DNA of 60,768 bases, from assembly GCA_947629685.1 (NCBI GenBank), contig CANREP010000001.1, positions 177,958-238,725 on the forward strand. Reading direction: 5' to 3'. A program made the translations under genes and the position numbers. Below the pieces are notes generated by a model, which saw only the letters and a program-made list of their open reading frames with translations, was not told where the DNA came from and did not search any database. Shown here piece after piece: positions 1 through 9,677 of the stretch (position 1 is the first letter of the stretch; the number at the start of each line of letters is the position of its first letter). This DNA comes from an uncultured Phascolarctobacterium sp. (lineage in GTDB: Bacteria; Bacillota; Negativicutes; Acidaminococcales; Acidaminococcaceae).

Positions 1-34
1 AAATCTATTCTCATATAAAAAATATGGTGATAAT

Positions 35-700
35 ATGTCTCAAAAAGAATCTGTTTTTGCTTATCCGGCTATGCTTAATCTGCAGGACAAAGAATGCGTC
101 ATCATCGGCGGCGGCAGCGTAGCTGCCCGCAAACTTGTCTCGCTCTGTGCAGCCGGAGCGCGCGTTACCGTCGCTGCGCCACAGTTCAGTCCCCAGCTGA
201 TGCAGGCTGCGGAAAGCAAGCATGTTAAACTGCTTGCTGTCAGCTACAACAGGGAACTGCTGCTGAACGCCTTTTTGGTCATCGCAGCTACGGATAACAT
301 GGAAGTCAATCGTCAGGTAACTGCCGATGCGCCTTTTTTATGCAATAACGTTACGGAGCCGGAACTGAGTAATTTTACCGTTCCTTCTACCATTAAAAGC
401 GGCAGCATCACCGTGGCTGTAGCTACCGGCGGGGTGCCTGCTTATACCAGGCTGCTCAAAACACATCTCAGCCGTGCCCTGCCGCCCGCTTTTGCCGAAT
501 TCAACGACTTTCTGTCCGGCGTCCGCCTCGAAGTTAAACAGATTCCCTCTACACCCATACAGCGTACCGATTTTTGGCGGCGTACGCTGACACTTGAGAT
601 ACTTGCACTGCTGCAACAGGGCAGCATTACCATAGCAAAGGAGAAAATATTACATGCAGTTAACAGTTTTAGGGCTCAATCACAGAACCGCACCTGTTGA
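35..700 (+). CDS. Precorrin-2 dehydrogenase / sirohydrochlorin ferrochelatase (CysG N-terminal, Met8 type)
   Basis: A 221-residue protein of the CysG N-terminal / Met8 family. These enzymes oxidise precorrin-2 to sirohydrochlorin with NAD and may insert iron to give siroheme. A Rossmann glycine motif GGGSVAARK is visible at residues 25-33, after the usual start in which the protein is described as a substrate-fold 'YPAMLNLQ'. It lacks the methyltransferase half of full CysG, which is supplied here by the cobA-hemD fusion three genes downstream. Its end overlaps hemA by 47 bp, so the two are probably translationally coupled. The ATG is preceded by a modest GGTGAT. The true operon start lies left of the window. 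The family call is firm; whether it has chelatase activity cannot be read from sequence. Confidence 0.88.
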   Translation: MSQKESVFAYPAMLNLQDKECVIIGGGSVAARKLVSLCAAGARVTVAAPQFSPQLMQAAESKHVKLLAVSYNRELLLNAFLVIAATDNMEVNRQVTADAPFLCNNVTEPELSNFTVPSTIKSGSITVAVATGGVPAYTRLLKTHLSRALPPAFAEFNDFLSGVRLEVKQIPSTPIQRTDFWRRTLTLEILALLQQGSITIAKEKILHAVNSFRAQSQNRTC

Positions 701-1958
701 AATCCGTGAACGCTTTAATTTTACTGCCGACCGTGCAGCCAGCATCATGCGCCGTATGCGTAATTATGACAATATTCCTGAAGCGATGCTGCTTTCCACC
801 TGCAATCGTACCGAGCTGTACATGGTCATGGAAAATACCGATGAGTCCATTCCTTTTGTCAAACACCTGCTGCGCCATCTGGCAGGAGAACAATACAAGC
901 CGGAATACTTTTACAATCTTTCCGGCACCCAATGTGTACGCCATCTGTTCCGCGTTGCTTCCAGCCTTGATTCTTTGGTTATCGGCGAAGGTCAGATCCT
1001 CAGCCAGATTAAGAACGCCTACCATATAGCCCGCACCAACGGTATGACTGACACTATCCTCAATACACTGCTCAACAAAGCTATCGCCGTAGGCAAACGC
1101 GTGCGCACGGAAACTAAGATTGCCTACAGCAGCGTATCCGTGTCTTCTGCGGCAGTTGATCTGGCCATCGACATTATCGGCGACCTGAGCAAGGCCAACA
1201 TCCTGGTACTTGGCGCCGGCCATATGAGCGAGCTTACGGCCCGCCACCTGATTGATAAAGGCGCGCGTACCATCTTCGTCAGCAACCGCAACTTAGAACA
1301 CGCCAAAGAACTGGCGGAAAAATTCAACGGCACGGCCATTCCTTATTCTCAGATGTTTGAACAGGCTTCCATTGCCGACATCATCATTACCTCCACCGGC
1401 GCACCCCACTATGTGCTCACCGTGGAAAATCTCGGCCCGCTGCTGCCGCAGCGCAACGGTAAGCCGCTGATCCTTGTAGATATAGCCGTTCCCCGCGACG
1501 TTGACCCGCTGCTGGGCCAAATGGAAGGCGTTACTGTTTATAACATTGACGACCTGGAAGACGTTGTCGACGTCAATAAGACCTTCCGCTCCAATGAAGC
1601 CAGGATGGCAGCTCAGATTATTGAAGAAGAAATCCTTGCGCTCAAGGAAAGACTGCGTTATTACACGATGCGTCCCGTCATGGTACAGCTGCATGACAAG
1701 ATGAACTTCCTGCGGCAGAAAATCCTCAAAAAGGCTTTTGTCAAACTGCCGGAACTGACGGATAAGGAACGCCGCATCATCGACCTGATGACCCAGCGTC
1801 TGGAGCATAAATTCCTGCGCGAGCCTATGAAGGCCATGAACAGCGTTGCCGGTACTGAACGCGAAGAAGATTATAAACAGATGATTTGTGAACTATTCCA
1901 ATTAAACGAAACCGGAGAGGAGTTTGGTGATGAAAGCAAATTTGATAATTGGGACTAG
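654..1958 (+). CDS. hemA: Glutamyl-tRNA reductase
   Basis: A 434-residue NADPH-dependent reductase that converts glutamyl-tRNA(Glu) to glutamate-1-semialdehyde, the first committed step of C5 tetrapyrrole synthesis. The N-terminal catalytic domain has LNHRTAPVE near residue 8 and the catalytic cysteine C50 within STCNRTE. The NADPH domain carries GAGHMSELTARHL in the middle of the protein, and a helical dimerisation domain follows. Length is normal for the family. The start ATG at 654 has AGGAG about ten bases upstream and lies inside the end of the preceding gene. The downstream hemC start lies inside hemA's last codons. HemA is commonly controlled by haem-dependent proteolysis, but no such signal can be judged here. 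Confidence 0.97.
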   Translation: MQLTVLGLNHRTAPVEIRERFNFTADRAASIMRRMRNYDNIPEAMLLSTCNRTELYMVMENTDESIPFVKHLLRHLAGEQYKPEYFYNLSGTQCVRHLFRVASSLDSLVIGEGQILSQIKNAYHIARTNGMTDTILNTLLNKAIAVGKRVRTETKIAYSSVSVSSAAVDLAIDIIGDLSKANILVLGAGHMSELTARHLIDKGARTIFVSNRNLEHAKELAEKFNGTAIPYSQMFEQASIADIIITSTGAPHYVLTVENLGPLLPQRNGKPLILVDIAVPRDVDPLLGQMEGVTVYNIDDLEDVVDVNKTFRSNEARMAAQIIEEEILALKERLRYYTMRPVMVQLHDKMNFLRQKILKKAFVKLPELTDKERRIIDLMTQRLEHKFLREPMKAMNSVAGTEREEDYKQMICELFQLNETGEEFGDESKFDNWD

Positions 1959-2850
1959 GCAGAGCCTGCTGGCCTTGTGGCAAAGCAACCATATCGCCGG
2001 ATTGCTGCGCAAGCAGTACCCCGACTGCCAGATAACCCTGAAAAAAATCGTTACCAAAGGCGACCGCATCCTGGACGTACCCTTGGCTCAGATTGGCGGC
2101 AAGGGTCTTTTTACCAAGGAAATTGAAAATGAATTATTGGACGGCACCGTCGACCTGGCGGTACACAGTCTGAAAGATATGCCTACGGTACTGCCGGAAG
2201 GACTGTGTCTGACCGCTATCACTGCCCGCGCCAATGTAGGCGACGCCTTTGTCAGCAACAAATACGCTTCTTTCAGCCAGCTGCCCCAGGGAGCCGTACT
2301 CGGGACTTCCAGTCTGCGGCGCAAAGCCCAGCTTTTGGCAGTACGTCCCGACCTCAAAATAGTAGATTTACGCGGCAATGTTGATACCCGCCTGCGGAAA
2401 CTGGATGAGGGCCAGATGGATGCTATCATCCTGGCTGCCGCCGGGCTGGAACGTCTCGGTCATGCCGACCGCATCCGTGAAATCATCCCTGCCTCCGTCT
2501 GCCTGCCCGCCGTAGGACAGGGCGCGCTGGCAATCGAATGCCGCAGCGATAATCAAACAGTACGCGAGATGCTGGCTTTCTTAAATGACCTGCCTACCAA
2601 ACAGGCTACCGACGCAGAACGCGCTTTTCTGGGCCTGATCGAAGGCGGCTGCCAGGTACCTATCGGCGTCCATGCCGAAGTGACAGACAGCAAGATAAAG
2701 ATTGAAGCAGTGATTGCTTCTTTAGACGGAAGCACCGTCCTGCGTAATAATATTACTGGCCCGGCTGCCCAAGCTGGCGAACTTGGCCGCGAGCTCGGCC
2801 ACCTGATGCTTGCCGAAGGCGGCAAGCAGATTCTTGCCGATATCTTATAA
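1930..2850 (+). CDS. hemC: Hydroxymethylbilane synthase (porphobilinogen deaminase)
   Basis: A 306-residue enzyme that polymerises four porphobilinogens into hydroxymethylbilane. The dipyrromethane cofactor is attached to C241 in EGGCQVPIG, and the catalytic aspartate D83 sits in LAVHSLKDMPT, close to the E. coli position. I chose the ATG at 1930 rather than the in-frame TTG at 1924 or GTG at 1927 because AGGAG ends seven bases before it. The gene overlaps the hemA end by 29 bp and is followed after 13 bp by the cobA-hemD fusion. Length is normal, no oddities seen. Confidence 0.97.
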   Translation: MKANLIIGTRQSLLALWQSNHIAGLLRKQYPDCQITLKKIVTKGDRILDVPLAQIGGKGLFTKEIENELLDGTVDLAVHSLKDMPTVLPEGLCLTAITARANVGDAFVSNKYASFSQLPQGAVLGTSSLRRKAQLLAVRPDLKIVDLRGNVDTRLRKLDEGQMDAIILAAAGLERLGHADRIREIIPASVCLPAVGQGALAIECRSDNQTVREMLAFLNDLPTKQATDAERAFLGLIEGGCQVPIGVHAEVTDSKIKIEAVIASLDGSTVLRNNITGPAAQAGELGRELGHLMLAEGGKQILADIL

Positions 2851-2863
2851 GGAGTGTGACAAA

Positions 2864-4381
2864 ATGACAAAACAGGGTAAAGTGTATCTGATTGGCGCAG
2901 GCCCCGGCGATCCCGGCCTGTTAGGTTTAAAAGCCAAGGAATGTCTGGAAAAGGCCGACGCTGTTGTCTATGACCGTCTGGCAGACCCCCGCATCCTGGC
3001 CTATGCCCGCAAAGACGCGGAAATGGTTTATGTTGGCAAAGCCAGCGCCAATCATACTATGCGTCAACCCGATATTAATAAACTGCTGGTAAAGCTGGCC
3101 GCAGAAGGCAAGGTCGTAGCCCGTCTCAAAGGCGGCGACCCTTTTGTATTCGGCCGCGGCGGCGAAGAAGCTATCGAACTTTTAGAAGCAGGATTGCCCT
3201 TTGAATTTGTTCCCGGCGTAACCTCTGCTATCGCTGTAGCAGAATATGCAGGTATTCCTGTAACTCACCGCCATGTTGCTACTTCCTTTGCAGTCATCAC
3301 CGGTCATGAAGACCCCACGAAAGGCGAATCTACCATTAACTGGCATGGTCTTGCCACTGCCGTAGATACGCTGGTCTTCCTCATGGGCGTAGAAAATATT
3401 GAACGCATCAGCAGCCAGCTGATTGCTAACGGCCGCAGTGCCGACTGCCCGGCTGCAGTTATCCGCTGGGGCACCCGTCCTGAACAGCGCACCCTGGTAA
3501 CTACCCTTGGCCAGGCTGCTTCTGACGTCAAGAAACATAATCTGAAACCGCCTGCAATCTTTCTGGTAGGCGAAGTAGTCAAACTGCGCAGCCAGCTGCA
3601 ATGGTTTGACAACAAGCCCCTGTTCGGCAAAACCGTTATCGTTACCCGTGCCCGCGCGCAGGCCAGCCAGCTGACCAAACAGCTGGAAGAACAAGGCGCA
3701 CGTGTACTGGAAGCACCTTCTATTAAAATCGTTCCTGCTGCCGACTATGCGCCGCTGCAGCAGGCTATCAGCAATATTGATACCTATAAATGGCTGGTAC
3801 TTACCAGCAGCAACGGCGTAGAACATTTCTTTGACCAGCTTGCTAAAGCAGGCAAAGACAGCCGTAGTCTGCACGGTGTGAAAATCGCCGCTATCGGCAG
3901 CGCTACCGCCAAGGCTCTGGCTGCTCACGGTATTACTGCCGACCTGGTTCCTTCCGCTTACAAGGCGGAAGAACTTGCTGACGCAATGCAGCAGAATGTC
4001 ACCAACGGTGACAAAGTACTCATCGCCCGCGCCAAAGTAGCCCGTGAAGTGCTGCCGCAGCGTCTGCGTGAGCTCGGCGCGCAGGTAGATGTAGTTACTG
4101 CCTACGAAACAGTAACCGACTGCGAAAACAAAGATGAACTGCTGCAGCTGCTGGAAAACGGCGAGGCTGATATGATAACTTTCACCAGCTCCTCCACCGT
4201 TACCAATATGCTCGATATCCTGGGCGACAAAAAAGACTTGCTGCAAAAAACTGTTATCGCGGCCATCGGCCCCGTTACCGCGGCAACCTGTATCAAAAAC
4301 GGTCTGACACCGGCAGTTACTGCCGCTGAATATACTATCGACGGTTTAATGTCCGCCATCCAAAGTTACTACAAGGAGTGA
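2864..4381 (+). CDS. cobA-hemD: Fused uroporphyrinogen-III C-methyltransferase / uroporphyrinogen-III synthase
   Basis: A 505-residue bifunctional protein. Residues 1-245 or so are SUMT/Cob[11 protein letters not shown] near the N terminus, [10 protein letters not shown], the [13 protein letters not shown] loop and the VPGVTSA segment that bind SAM. The remainder is HemD, with [11 protein letters not shown] at the start of that domain and [10 protein letters not shown] near the end. HemD closes hydroxymethylbilane to uroporphyrinogen III, and CobA methylates it to precorrin-2, so the fusion channels carbon towards siroheme and cobalamin. Such fusions are well known in Firmicutes. The start ATG at 2864 follows AAGGAGTG; an upstream in-frame start at 2810 would run into hemC and has no ribosome site. 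Its stop codon overlaps the ribosome site of hemB. Confidence 0.95.
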   Translation: MTKQGKVYLIGAGPGDPGLLGLKAKECLEKADAVVYDRLADPRILAYARKDAEMVYVGKASANHTMRQPDINKLLVKLAAEGKVVARLKGGDPFVFGRGGEEAIELLEAGLPFEFVPGVTSAIAVAEYAGIPVTHRHVATSFAVITGHEDPTKGESTINWHGLATAVDTLVFLMGVENIERISSQLIANGRSADCPAAVIRWGTRPEQRTLVTTLGQAASDVKKHNLKPPAIFLVGEVVKLRSQLQWFDNKPLFGKTVIVTRARAQASQLTKQLEEQGARVLEAPSIKIVPAADYAPLQQAISNIDTYKWLVLTSSNGVEHFFDQLAKAGKDSRSLHGVKIAAIGSATAKALAAHGITADLVPSAYKAEELADAMQQNVTNGDKVLIARAKVAREVLPQRLRELGAQVDVVTAYETVTDCENKDELLQLLENGEADMITFTSSSTVTNMLDILGDKKDLLQKTVIAAIGPVTAATCIKNGLTPAVTAAEYTIDGLMSAIQSYYKE

Positions 4382-4386
4382 TTATC

Positions 4387-5367
4387 ATGGGCTTTCCTAT
4401 TTACCGTCCCCGCCGTCTGCGCGCCAGCGAAAATCTGCGCAGCATGATCCGCGAAACTGAAATTTCTGTTAAAGACCTTATTTATCCTGTTTTCGTCGTT
4501 CCCGGCAAAAACATCAAACACGAAATAGAATCTCTGCCCGGCAACTACCACTGGTCGGTGGACAGAGTACTCGAATGCATCGACGAAGTAGTCAAACTGG
4601 GCATCCCGTCCATCATCCTCTTCGGCCTGCCCTCCTACAAAAACGCTACCGGCAGCAGCGCCTGGGACATGGAAGAACCTGTTCAGCAGGCTTGTATGCT
4701 CATCAAATCTAAATATCCTGAGCTGGTCATCACTACCGACGTCTGCCTGTGCGAATATACCGAACACGGTCATTGCGGCGTACTGGAAAACGGCTGCACC
4801 GTCAACAATGACGAAACCCTGCCGCTGCTGGCCAAAGTCGCTGTTTCCCATGCTAAAGCCGGCGCAGATATCATCGCTCCCTCCAATATGATGGACGGTT
4901 ATGTACAGGCTATCCGTACCGCACTGGATGAAGCAGGTTTTATCAATATCCCCATCATGGCTTATTCCGCAAAATTTGCTTCTGCTTATTACGGACCCTT
5001 CCGCGCAGCCGCCGATTCCACACCGGCTGCCGGCGACCGCAAAGGCTATCAGATGGACCCTGCCAACAGCGACGAAGCACTGCGCGAAACCTATCTGGAT
5101 ATCGAGGAAGGCGCAGACATCATCATGGTCAAACCGGCGCTCGCTTTCCTCGACATCGTACAGCGCGTACATGAAACCTTTAACCGTCCGCTGTGCGTTT
5201 ACAATGTCAGCGGCGAATATGCCATGGTCAAAGCAGCCGCTGAAAAAGGCTGGATAGATGAAAAACGCATCGTCATGGAAACCATGCTGGCTTTCAAACG
5301 CGCCGGCGCCAAGATGATTATCACCTATCATGCTCTTGACGTAGCCAAATGGCTGCAGGAAAAATAA
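4387..5367 (+). CDS. hemB: Delta-aminolevulinic acid dehydratase (porphobilinogen synthase)
   Basis: A 326-residue enzyme that condenses two 5-aminolevulinates to porphobilinogen. The two active-site lysines are visible as K196 (AYSAKFAS) and K249 ([11 protein letters not shown]); the second forms the Schiff base. The cysteine-containing metal segment [15 protein letters not shown] marks the zinc-type enzyme. The ATG at 4387 has AAGGAG eight bases upstream, and that ribosome site overlaps the stop of the preceding fusion gene, so translation is likely coupled. In-frame GTG at 4378 is rejected as the start because it falls in this ribosome site. Confidence 0.97.
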   Translation: MGFPIYRPRRLRASENLRSMIRETEISVKDLIYPVFVVPGKNIKHEIESLPGNYHWSVDRVLECIDEVVKLGIPSIILFGLPSYKNATGSSAWDMEEPVQQACMLIKSKYPELVITTDVCLCEYTEHGHCGVLENGCTVNNDETLPLLAKVAVSHAKAGADIIAPSNMMDGYVQAIRTALDEAGFINIPIMAYSAKFASAYYGPFRAAADSTPAAGDRKGYQMDPANSDEALRETYLDIEEGADIIMVKPALAFLDIVQRVHETFNRPLCVYNVSGEYAMVKAAAEKGWIDEKRIVMETMLAFKRAGAKMIITYHALDVAKWLQEK

Positions 5368-5384
5368 TCCAAGGAGAAATCTGC

Positions 5385-6683
5385 ATGGAACATACAAAAT
5401 CCCAGGCTGCTTTTACCGAAGCACGCCAATATATACCCGGCGGCGTTAACAGCCCCGTGCGTTCTTTCCGCAGCGTCGGCGGCGTACCGCCGTTTATTGC
5501 CGGCGGCAAAGGCAGTAAAATATACGATATCGACGGTAACGAATATATCGACTATGTCTTATCCTATGGCCCGCTCCTGATGGGGCACGTACCTGACTGC
5601 GTAACCCATGCCGTCAAGGCGGCAGCCGACAAAGGCACTTCCTACGGCGCGCCTACGCTGACCGAGACCGAACTGGCCAAGCTGGTCTGCCGGCTCGTCC
5701 CCTCCATGGAAATGGTACGCATGGTCAACAGCGGTACGGAAGCAACCATGAGCGCACTGCGCCTGGCACGTGCTTACACCGGCCGTGACTGCATCGTTAA
5801 ATTTATCGGCTGCTATCACGGCCATCACGACAGCCTGCTGGTAAAAGCCGGCAGCGGCGCAGCCACTTTCGGCGTACCTGACAGTCCCGGCGTACCTAAA
5901 GCCGTAGCTTCTACCACTATTACTGTTGCTTTCAACGACTTGCCTGCACTGGAGCAGGTCTTTGCTGAACGCGGCCAGGAAATTGCTGCCGTCATCTTAG
6001 AACCTACACCCGGTAATATGGGTCTCGTCCTGCCTCACGAAGGTTATCTGGAAGCAGTCCGCAAGCTTACCCAAGAACACGGCAGCCTGCTGATCTGCGA
6101 CGAGGTTATGAGCGGTTTCCGCAGCGCTCAGGGCGGCAGCCAGTCCCTGTATGGTATTGACCCCGATATCACCTGCTTAGGCAAAGTTATCGGCGGCGGC
6201 CTGCCCGTAGCAGCTTACGGCGGCAAACGTAAAATCATGGAAATGGTTGCTCCCGCCGGCCCCATGTATCAGGCCGGTACCCTCAGCGGCAACCCTCTGG
6301 CCATGGCTGCCGGTATCGCTGCTCTTACCTACATGGAAGAAAACAAAGTCTGCGAAAAGCTGGAAAGTATGACCGCCATCCTCACCGGCGGGCTGGAAAA
6401 AGCTGCCGCACAGGCAGGCGTTCCCGTCCAAATTCATCGTCTGGGCAGTATGTTTACTGTTTTCTTCAGTGACAAGCCTGTTACCGACTATGCTTCCGCA
6501 GCAGCCTGCGATCTGGAAGCCTTTAAAACCTATTTCCACAGTATGTTGGAACAAGGTATCTACCTGCCGCCGTCTCAATTTGAAACTAACTTTATCTCTC
6601 TGGCACACTCGCCGGAAGATATCCAAAAAACTATCGATGCTGCTGCAGTAGCTTTCAAAGCGGTAAAAGCAGCCGCCAAATAG
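5385..6683 (+). CDS. hemL: Glutamate-1-semialdehyde 2,1-aminomutase
   Basis: A 432-residue PLP enzyme that converts glutamate-1-semialdehyde to 5-aminolevulinate, the step after HemA. The start region [16 protein letters not shown] is typical. The PLP lysine is K267 in [16 protein letters not shown] and the [12 protein letters not shown] segment lies before it. The ATG at 5385 follows AAGGAG; a longer reading from 5349 would overlap hemB and lacks a ribosome site. It is the last gene of the tetrapyrrole operon, since a strong terminator follows within 15 bases. No hemE, hemN or hemH follows, so the operon serves precorrin-2 rather than haem. Confidence 0.97.
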   Translation: MEHTKSQAAFTEARQYIPGGVNSPVRSFRSVGGVPPFIAGGKGSKIYDIDGNEYIDYVLSYGPLLMGHVPDCVTHAVKAAADKGTSYGAPTLTETELAKLVCRLVPSMEMVRMVNSGTEATMSALRLARAYTGRDCIVKFIGCYHGHHDSLLVKAGSGAATFGVPDSPGVPKAVASTTITVAFNDLPALEQVFAERGQEIAAVILEPTPGNMGLVLPHEGYLEAVRKLTQEHGSLLICDEVMSGFRSAQGGSQSLYGIDPDITCLGKVIGGGLPVAAYGGKRKIMEMVAPAGPMYQAGTLSGNPLAMAAGIAALTYMEENKVCEKLESMTAILTGGLEKAAAQAGVPVQIHRLGSMFTVFFSDKPVTDYASAAACDLEAFKTYFHSMLEQGIYLPPSQFETNFISLAHSPEDIQKTIDAAAVAFKAVKAAAK

Positions 6684-6697
6684 ACTCTTATAAAAGA

Positions 6698-6729
6698 GAC
6701 CGTAAAACTATTTGTTTTACGGTCTTTTT
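6698..6729 (+). terminator. Intrinsic terminator of the tetrapyrrole operon
   Basis: An 11-bp perfect stem (GACCGTAAAAC at 6698-6708 against 6714-6724) with a five-base loop is followed by TTTTTC. It begins 14 bases after the hemL stop, so it closes the operon. Confidence 0.92.
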
Positions 6730-6744
6730 CTTATCTTTTCCACT

Positions 6745-6789
6745 CTATCCACAGTAAGTTATCCACAGTGTTGATAAACATGTTGATAA
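6745..6789. promoter_or_regulatory. Cluster of four DnaA-box-like 9-mers
   Basis: One perfect consensus box TTATCCACA lies at 6759-6767. CTATCCACA at 6745-6753 differs by one base. On the other strand TGTTGATAA occurs twice (6769-6777 and 6781-6789), each one base from TGTGGATAA. Box centres are 10-14 bp apart. The cluster lies in the non-coding gap between the convergent hemL and tRNA-Lys terminators, so it is not an obvious promoter element. Probable DnaA binding site; its role is unknown. Confidence 0.7.
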
Positions 6790-6807
6790 ATGACAAAACA
6801 ACTAAAA

Positions 6808-6831
6808 AGCCCGGCTTATCAAAGCCGGGCT
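6808..6831 (-). terminator. Intrinsic terminator of tRNA-Lys
   Basis: AGCCCGGCTT (6808-6817) pairs perfectly with 6822-6831 around a four-base loop. Read on the minus strand, the stem is followed by a TTTTT run, 27 bases beyond the tRNA 3' end. Confidence 0.88.
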
Positions 6832-6857
6832 GCGAATATTTGCTATGAAAATAAAAA

Positions 6858-6933
6858 TGGTGATCCACCCGCGACTCGAACGCGGGACACCCTGATTAAA
6901 AGTCAGGTGCTCTACCGACTGAGCTAGTGGATC
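6858..6933 (-). tRNA. tRNA-Lys (anticodon UUU)
   Basis: A 76-base tRNA on the minus strand with the 3' CCA encoded. The acceptor stem is GATCCAC with GTGGATC, the discriminator is A, the anticodon stem is CCTGA/TCAGG and the loop CTTTTAA places TTT at the anticodon. The T arm has GTTCGAGTC. It is monocistronic with its own terminator. Confidence 0.97.
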
Positions 6934-7007
6934 ACATCAGTTGCTGTATCAGCAACAATATTATTATACTTATATCCACTTTGTTTGTCAAGAATTTTTT
7001 CTTATTT

Positions 7008-8198
7008 TTAATCGGTAAAATTATCAAAATACCCTTGCACAAGCACTACCGGCGTACCTTTATCGCCGGAACCGCTGGTCAGATCGCACAAAGAACCAAT
7101 CAAATCGGTGAGCTGTCTGGGTGTCGTACCTTGAGAAACCATGCTGCCTACCAGGCTGCCGTTTTTTTCTTTGATACGTTTAGAAATCGCTTCCTGCAAA
7201 GCTTTACCGCTTAAATCTTTAAAGTCGTTATCAGCCAGATATTTCAGTTTTAACTCATTGGGCGTGCCTATCAGTCCGGGAGTGAAAGCAGGAGACACGA
7301 CTGGGTCGGCCAGTTCCCAAATCTTACCCTGCGGGTCTTTAAAAGCGCCGTCCCCATAAACCATAACTTCCACATGCTTGCCGGTCAATTCCATGATTTT
7401 ACTTTGAATAGCCTCTACAGTACCCTGGCATTCACGCGGAAACAGCTTCACCTGTTCAGTAGTGGATTTATTAGAACCCAGCAGTCCATAGCGGCTGTTA
7501 TAGCCGCTGCCGTCAATGGCTTCAGTCATAATATCGTCCAGCCCGCAGACAATCTTAGCCCCTGCCGCCTTGAGCAGGCGTTTGGTACGCGCACGGCTAT
7601 GGATATCGCAATTCAGTACGCAGTCGGTATAGTTAAGGATGGTCTTTACCTGATTGGCGAAGATAATTTCTACTTCCGCGCCCTCATCACGGATCAGATT
7701 ACCATAATAAGCAACATAATCTACTCCGGTAAATTCATGTTTATTTTCACCGAACAATTCCCGATACTGCTCTAATGTCAATACGTCGCTGTAAGGATTG
7801 ATACCTGCCGCATCCAGCTGATCGTAAGTCAGGAGCGCGTTGCCTACTTCATCGCTTGGATAGCTCAGCATCAGGATGATTTTTTTTGCGCCTCTGGCGA
7901 TACCTTTCAGGCAGACAGAAAATCTGTTCCTGGACAAGATAGGGAAAATGACGCCGATAGTTTCTCCTCCCAGCTTTTTGCGCACGTCGGCTGCAATAGT
8001 ATCAACAGAAACGTAATTACCCTGTGCGCGGGCCACAATGGATTCGGTTACTGAAATAACATCCCTGTCGCGCAGTTGAAAACCCTCTGCCTGCGCAGCC
8101 GCCATAACGCTGTCTACCACGATGGCAGCCACGTCGTCTCCTTCTCTGATAATCGGGCAGCGGATGCCTCTTACAACAGTACCTACTTTTCTTTCCAT
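7008..8198 (-). CDS. Coenzyme F420-0:L-glutamate ligase (CofE)-like protein
   Basis: A 396-residue soluble protein resembling the F420 gamma-glutamyl ligase fold: GTVVRGIRCPII at the start, VISVTESIVARAQGNYV near residue 50, and a GDGAFKDPQGKIWELADP segment around residue 290. CofE adds glutamate to F420-0, but stand-alone CofE-like proteins occur in many Firmicutes with no F420 pathway, and nothing else of that pathway lies here, so the substrate is unknown. The start ATG at 8198 has GGAGG about seven bases upstream; an upstream in-frame ATG (8225) lacks one. The gene stands alone between tRNA-Lys and purA. No membrane segment or signal peptide is visible. Confidence 0.75.
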   Translation of the reverse strand: MERKVGTVVRGIRCPIIREGDDVAAIVVDSVMAAAQAEGFQLRDRDVISVTESIVARAQGNYVSVDTIAADVRKKLGGETIGVIFPILSRNRFSVCLKGIARGAKKIILMLSYPSDEVGNALLTYDQLDAAGINPYSDVLTLEQYRELFGENKHEFTGVDYVAYYGNLIRDEGAEVEIIFANQVKTILNYTDCVLNCDIHSRARTKRLLKAAGAKIVCGLDDIMTEAIDGSGYNSRYGLLGSNKSTTEQVKLFPRECQGTVEAIQSKIMELTGKHVEVMVYGDGAFKDPQGKIWELADPVVSPAFTPGLIGTPNELKLKYLADNDFKDLSGKALQEAISKRIKEKNGSLVGSMVSQGTTPRQLTDLIGSLCDLTSGSGDKGTPVVLVQGYFDNFTD

Positions 8199-8338
8199 TA
8201 TTTTACCTCCGAAGCTAAGATTCATTATATGTATAAACTGAAAGAACTTTTTATTTCTTCCTTATAATGCCAATACATAATAATTATATCTTATCAGAAG
8301 AGGAGCAGGCAAGAATTTTCTTGCCACGCCTGAGGCAA

Positions 8339-8368
8339 TAAAAAATCCTGCCTTGCGGCAGGATTTTT
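8339..8368 (-). terminator. Intrinsic terminator downstream of purA
   Basis: AAAAATCCTGCC (8341-8352) pairs perfectly with 8357-8368 around TTGC. It starts two bases beyond the purA stop and has U runs in both directions, so it could also stop transcripts entering from the left. Confidence 0.92.
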
Positions 8369-8370
8369 CT

Positions 8371-9660
8371 TTACAGTAATTCTTTTAAAACTATGGTCTG
8401 TTCGCGGTTAGGGCCGACAGAAACAATGCCCAGTTCCACACCGGCAACTTCGCTGATACGCTGCAGGTATTTTTTCGCATTTTCCGGCAGCTTGTCATAT
8501 TCGCGGATACCGCTGATATCGGTCATCCAGCCGGCAAACTCTTCATAAATCGGTTCAGCCTTAGCCAGCACATTGAGACTTGCAGGGATACGCTTCAGCA
8601 CTTCGTCGCCAATCTTATAGCCAACGCACATCTTGATAACCGGCATCTGATCCAGGATATCCAGGCGGGTAATGGCCAGATAGTCCAAGCTGTTCAGACG
8701 GGCGCTGTAGCGGAGCATGAACGCATCCAGCCAGCCGCAGCGGCGCGGGCGTCCAGTAACTGTACCATATTCATGGGCAGTCTCGCGGATCTGGTTGCCG
8801 GGGCCGTCTGTATCATGCAATTCGGTAATGAAAGGACCTTCGCCTACCCTGGTAGTATAAGCCTTGACTACGCCGACTACATGATCGATGTTTCTGGGAC
8901 CGATACCGCTGCCGGTGCAGGCATTGCCAGCCGTCGGATTAGAGCTGGTAACATACGGATAGGTACCATGGTCGATATCAAGGAAAGTAGCCTGCGCACC
9001 TTCAAACAGTACTTTCTTGCCAGCTTCAAACAGCTCGTCCATGATGACGCCGGTATCAGTAACATAGGGACGCAGTCTTTCAGCATAGCCGAGATATTCT
9101 TGCAGTACAGCCTCATATTCAAAAGGCTCGCCGCCATAAATCTTGGTAATAATCTGGTTTTTAGCTTCCAGGTTGATTTTCAGTTTAGCCGCAAAAGTAT
9201 CAGGCTCCATCAAATCACACACACGGATGCCTACACGGGCAACTTTATCCATATAGCAGGGGCCGATACCGCCTTTGGTGGTACCAATCTTGTTCTTGCC
9301 CAGAGCATTTTCCTGCAGTTCATCAAGACGCTGATGATAGGGCAGCACCACATGAGCACGGTCGGAAATCTTCAGATTGCCGCAGTCGATGCCCTTTTCT
9401 TTCATCCCTTCGATTTCCTGCAGTACTACGCCGGGGTTAATAACTACGCCGTTGCCCAGTACATTGACCTTGTCTTTGAACAGCACGCCGGAAGGCAGCA
9501 GTCTGAGCTTATAGGATATGTTATCAACCACTACGGTATGACCGGCATTGGAGCCACCGGAATAGCGTACTACAGCGTCGGCGCGCTGAGCCAGATAATC
9601 GACGATCTTACCTTTTCCTTCGTCGCCCCACTGGGCGCCTAAAACAATTACAGATGACAT
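8371..9660 (-). CDS. purA: Adenylosuccinate synthetase
   Basis: A 429-residue GTP-dependent enzyme that joins IMP and aspartate to adenylosuccinate in AMP synthesis. The P-loop-like GAQWGDEGKGKIVD at residues 8-21 and the GGSNAGHT segment near residue 35 are diagnostic, as is TTKGGIGPCYMDK around residue 127. Length is normal. It lies 17 bp downstream of purB, which supplies the next step of the same pathway, so the two form an operon. In Bacillus purA lies near dnaB and rplI, as here. Confidence 0.98.
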   Translation of the reverse strand: MSSVIVLGAQWGDEGKGKIVDYLAQRADAVVRYSGGSNAGHTVVVDNISYKLRLLPSGVLFKDKVNVLGNGVVINPGVVLQEIEGMKEKGIDCGNLKISDRAHVVLPYHQRLDELQENALGKNKIGTTKGGIGPCYMDKVARVGIRVCDLMEPDTFAAKLKINLEAKNQIITKIYGGEPFEYEAVLQEYLGYAERLRPYVTDTGVIMDELFEAGKKVLFEGAQATFLDIDHGTYPYVTSSNPTAGNACTGSGIGPRNIDHVVGVVKAYTTRVGEGPFITELHDTDGPGNQIRETAHEYGTVTGRPRRCGWLDAFMLRYSARLNSLDYLAITRLDILDQMPVIKMCVGYKIGDEVLKRIPASLNVLAKAEPIYEEFAGWMTDISGIREYDKLPENAKKYLQRISEVAGVELGIVSVGPNREQTIVLKELL

Positions 9661-9677
9661 AACAGTCTCCCCTTATC

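Noticed and set aside
4369-5397. 342-codon open frame on the minus strand opposite hemB
   Set aside because: hemB has its catalytic lysines and a ribosome site in the other frame; this one has neither a start context nor a known domain.
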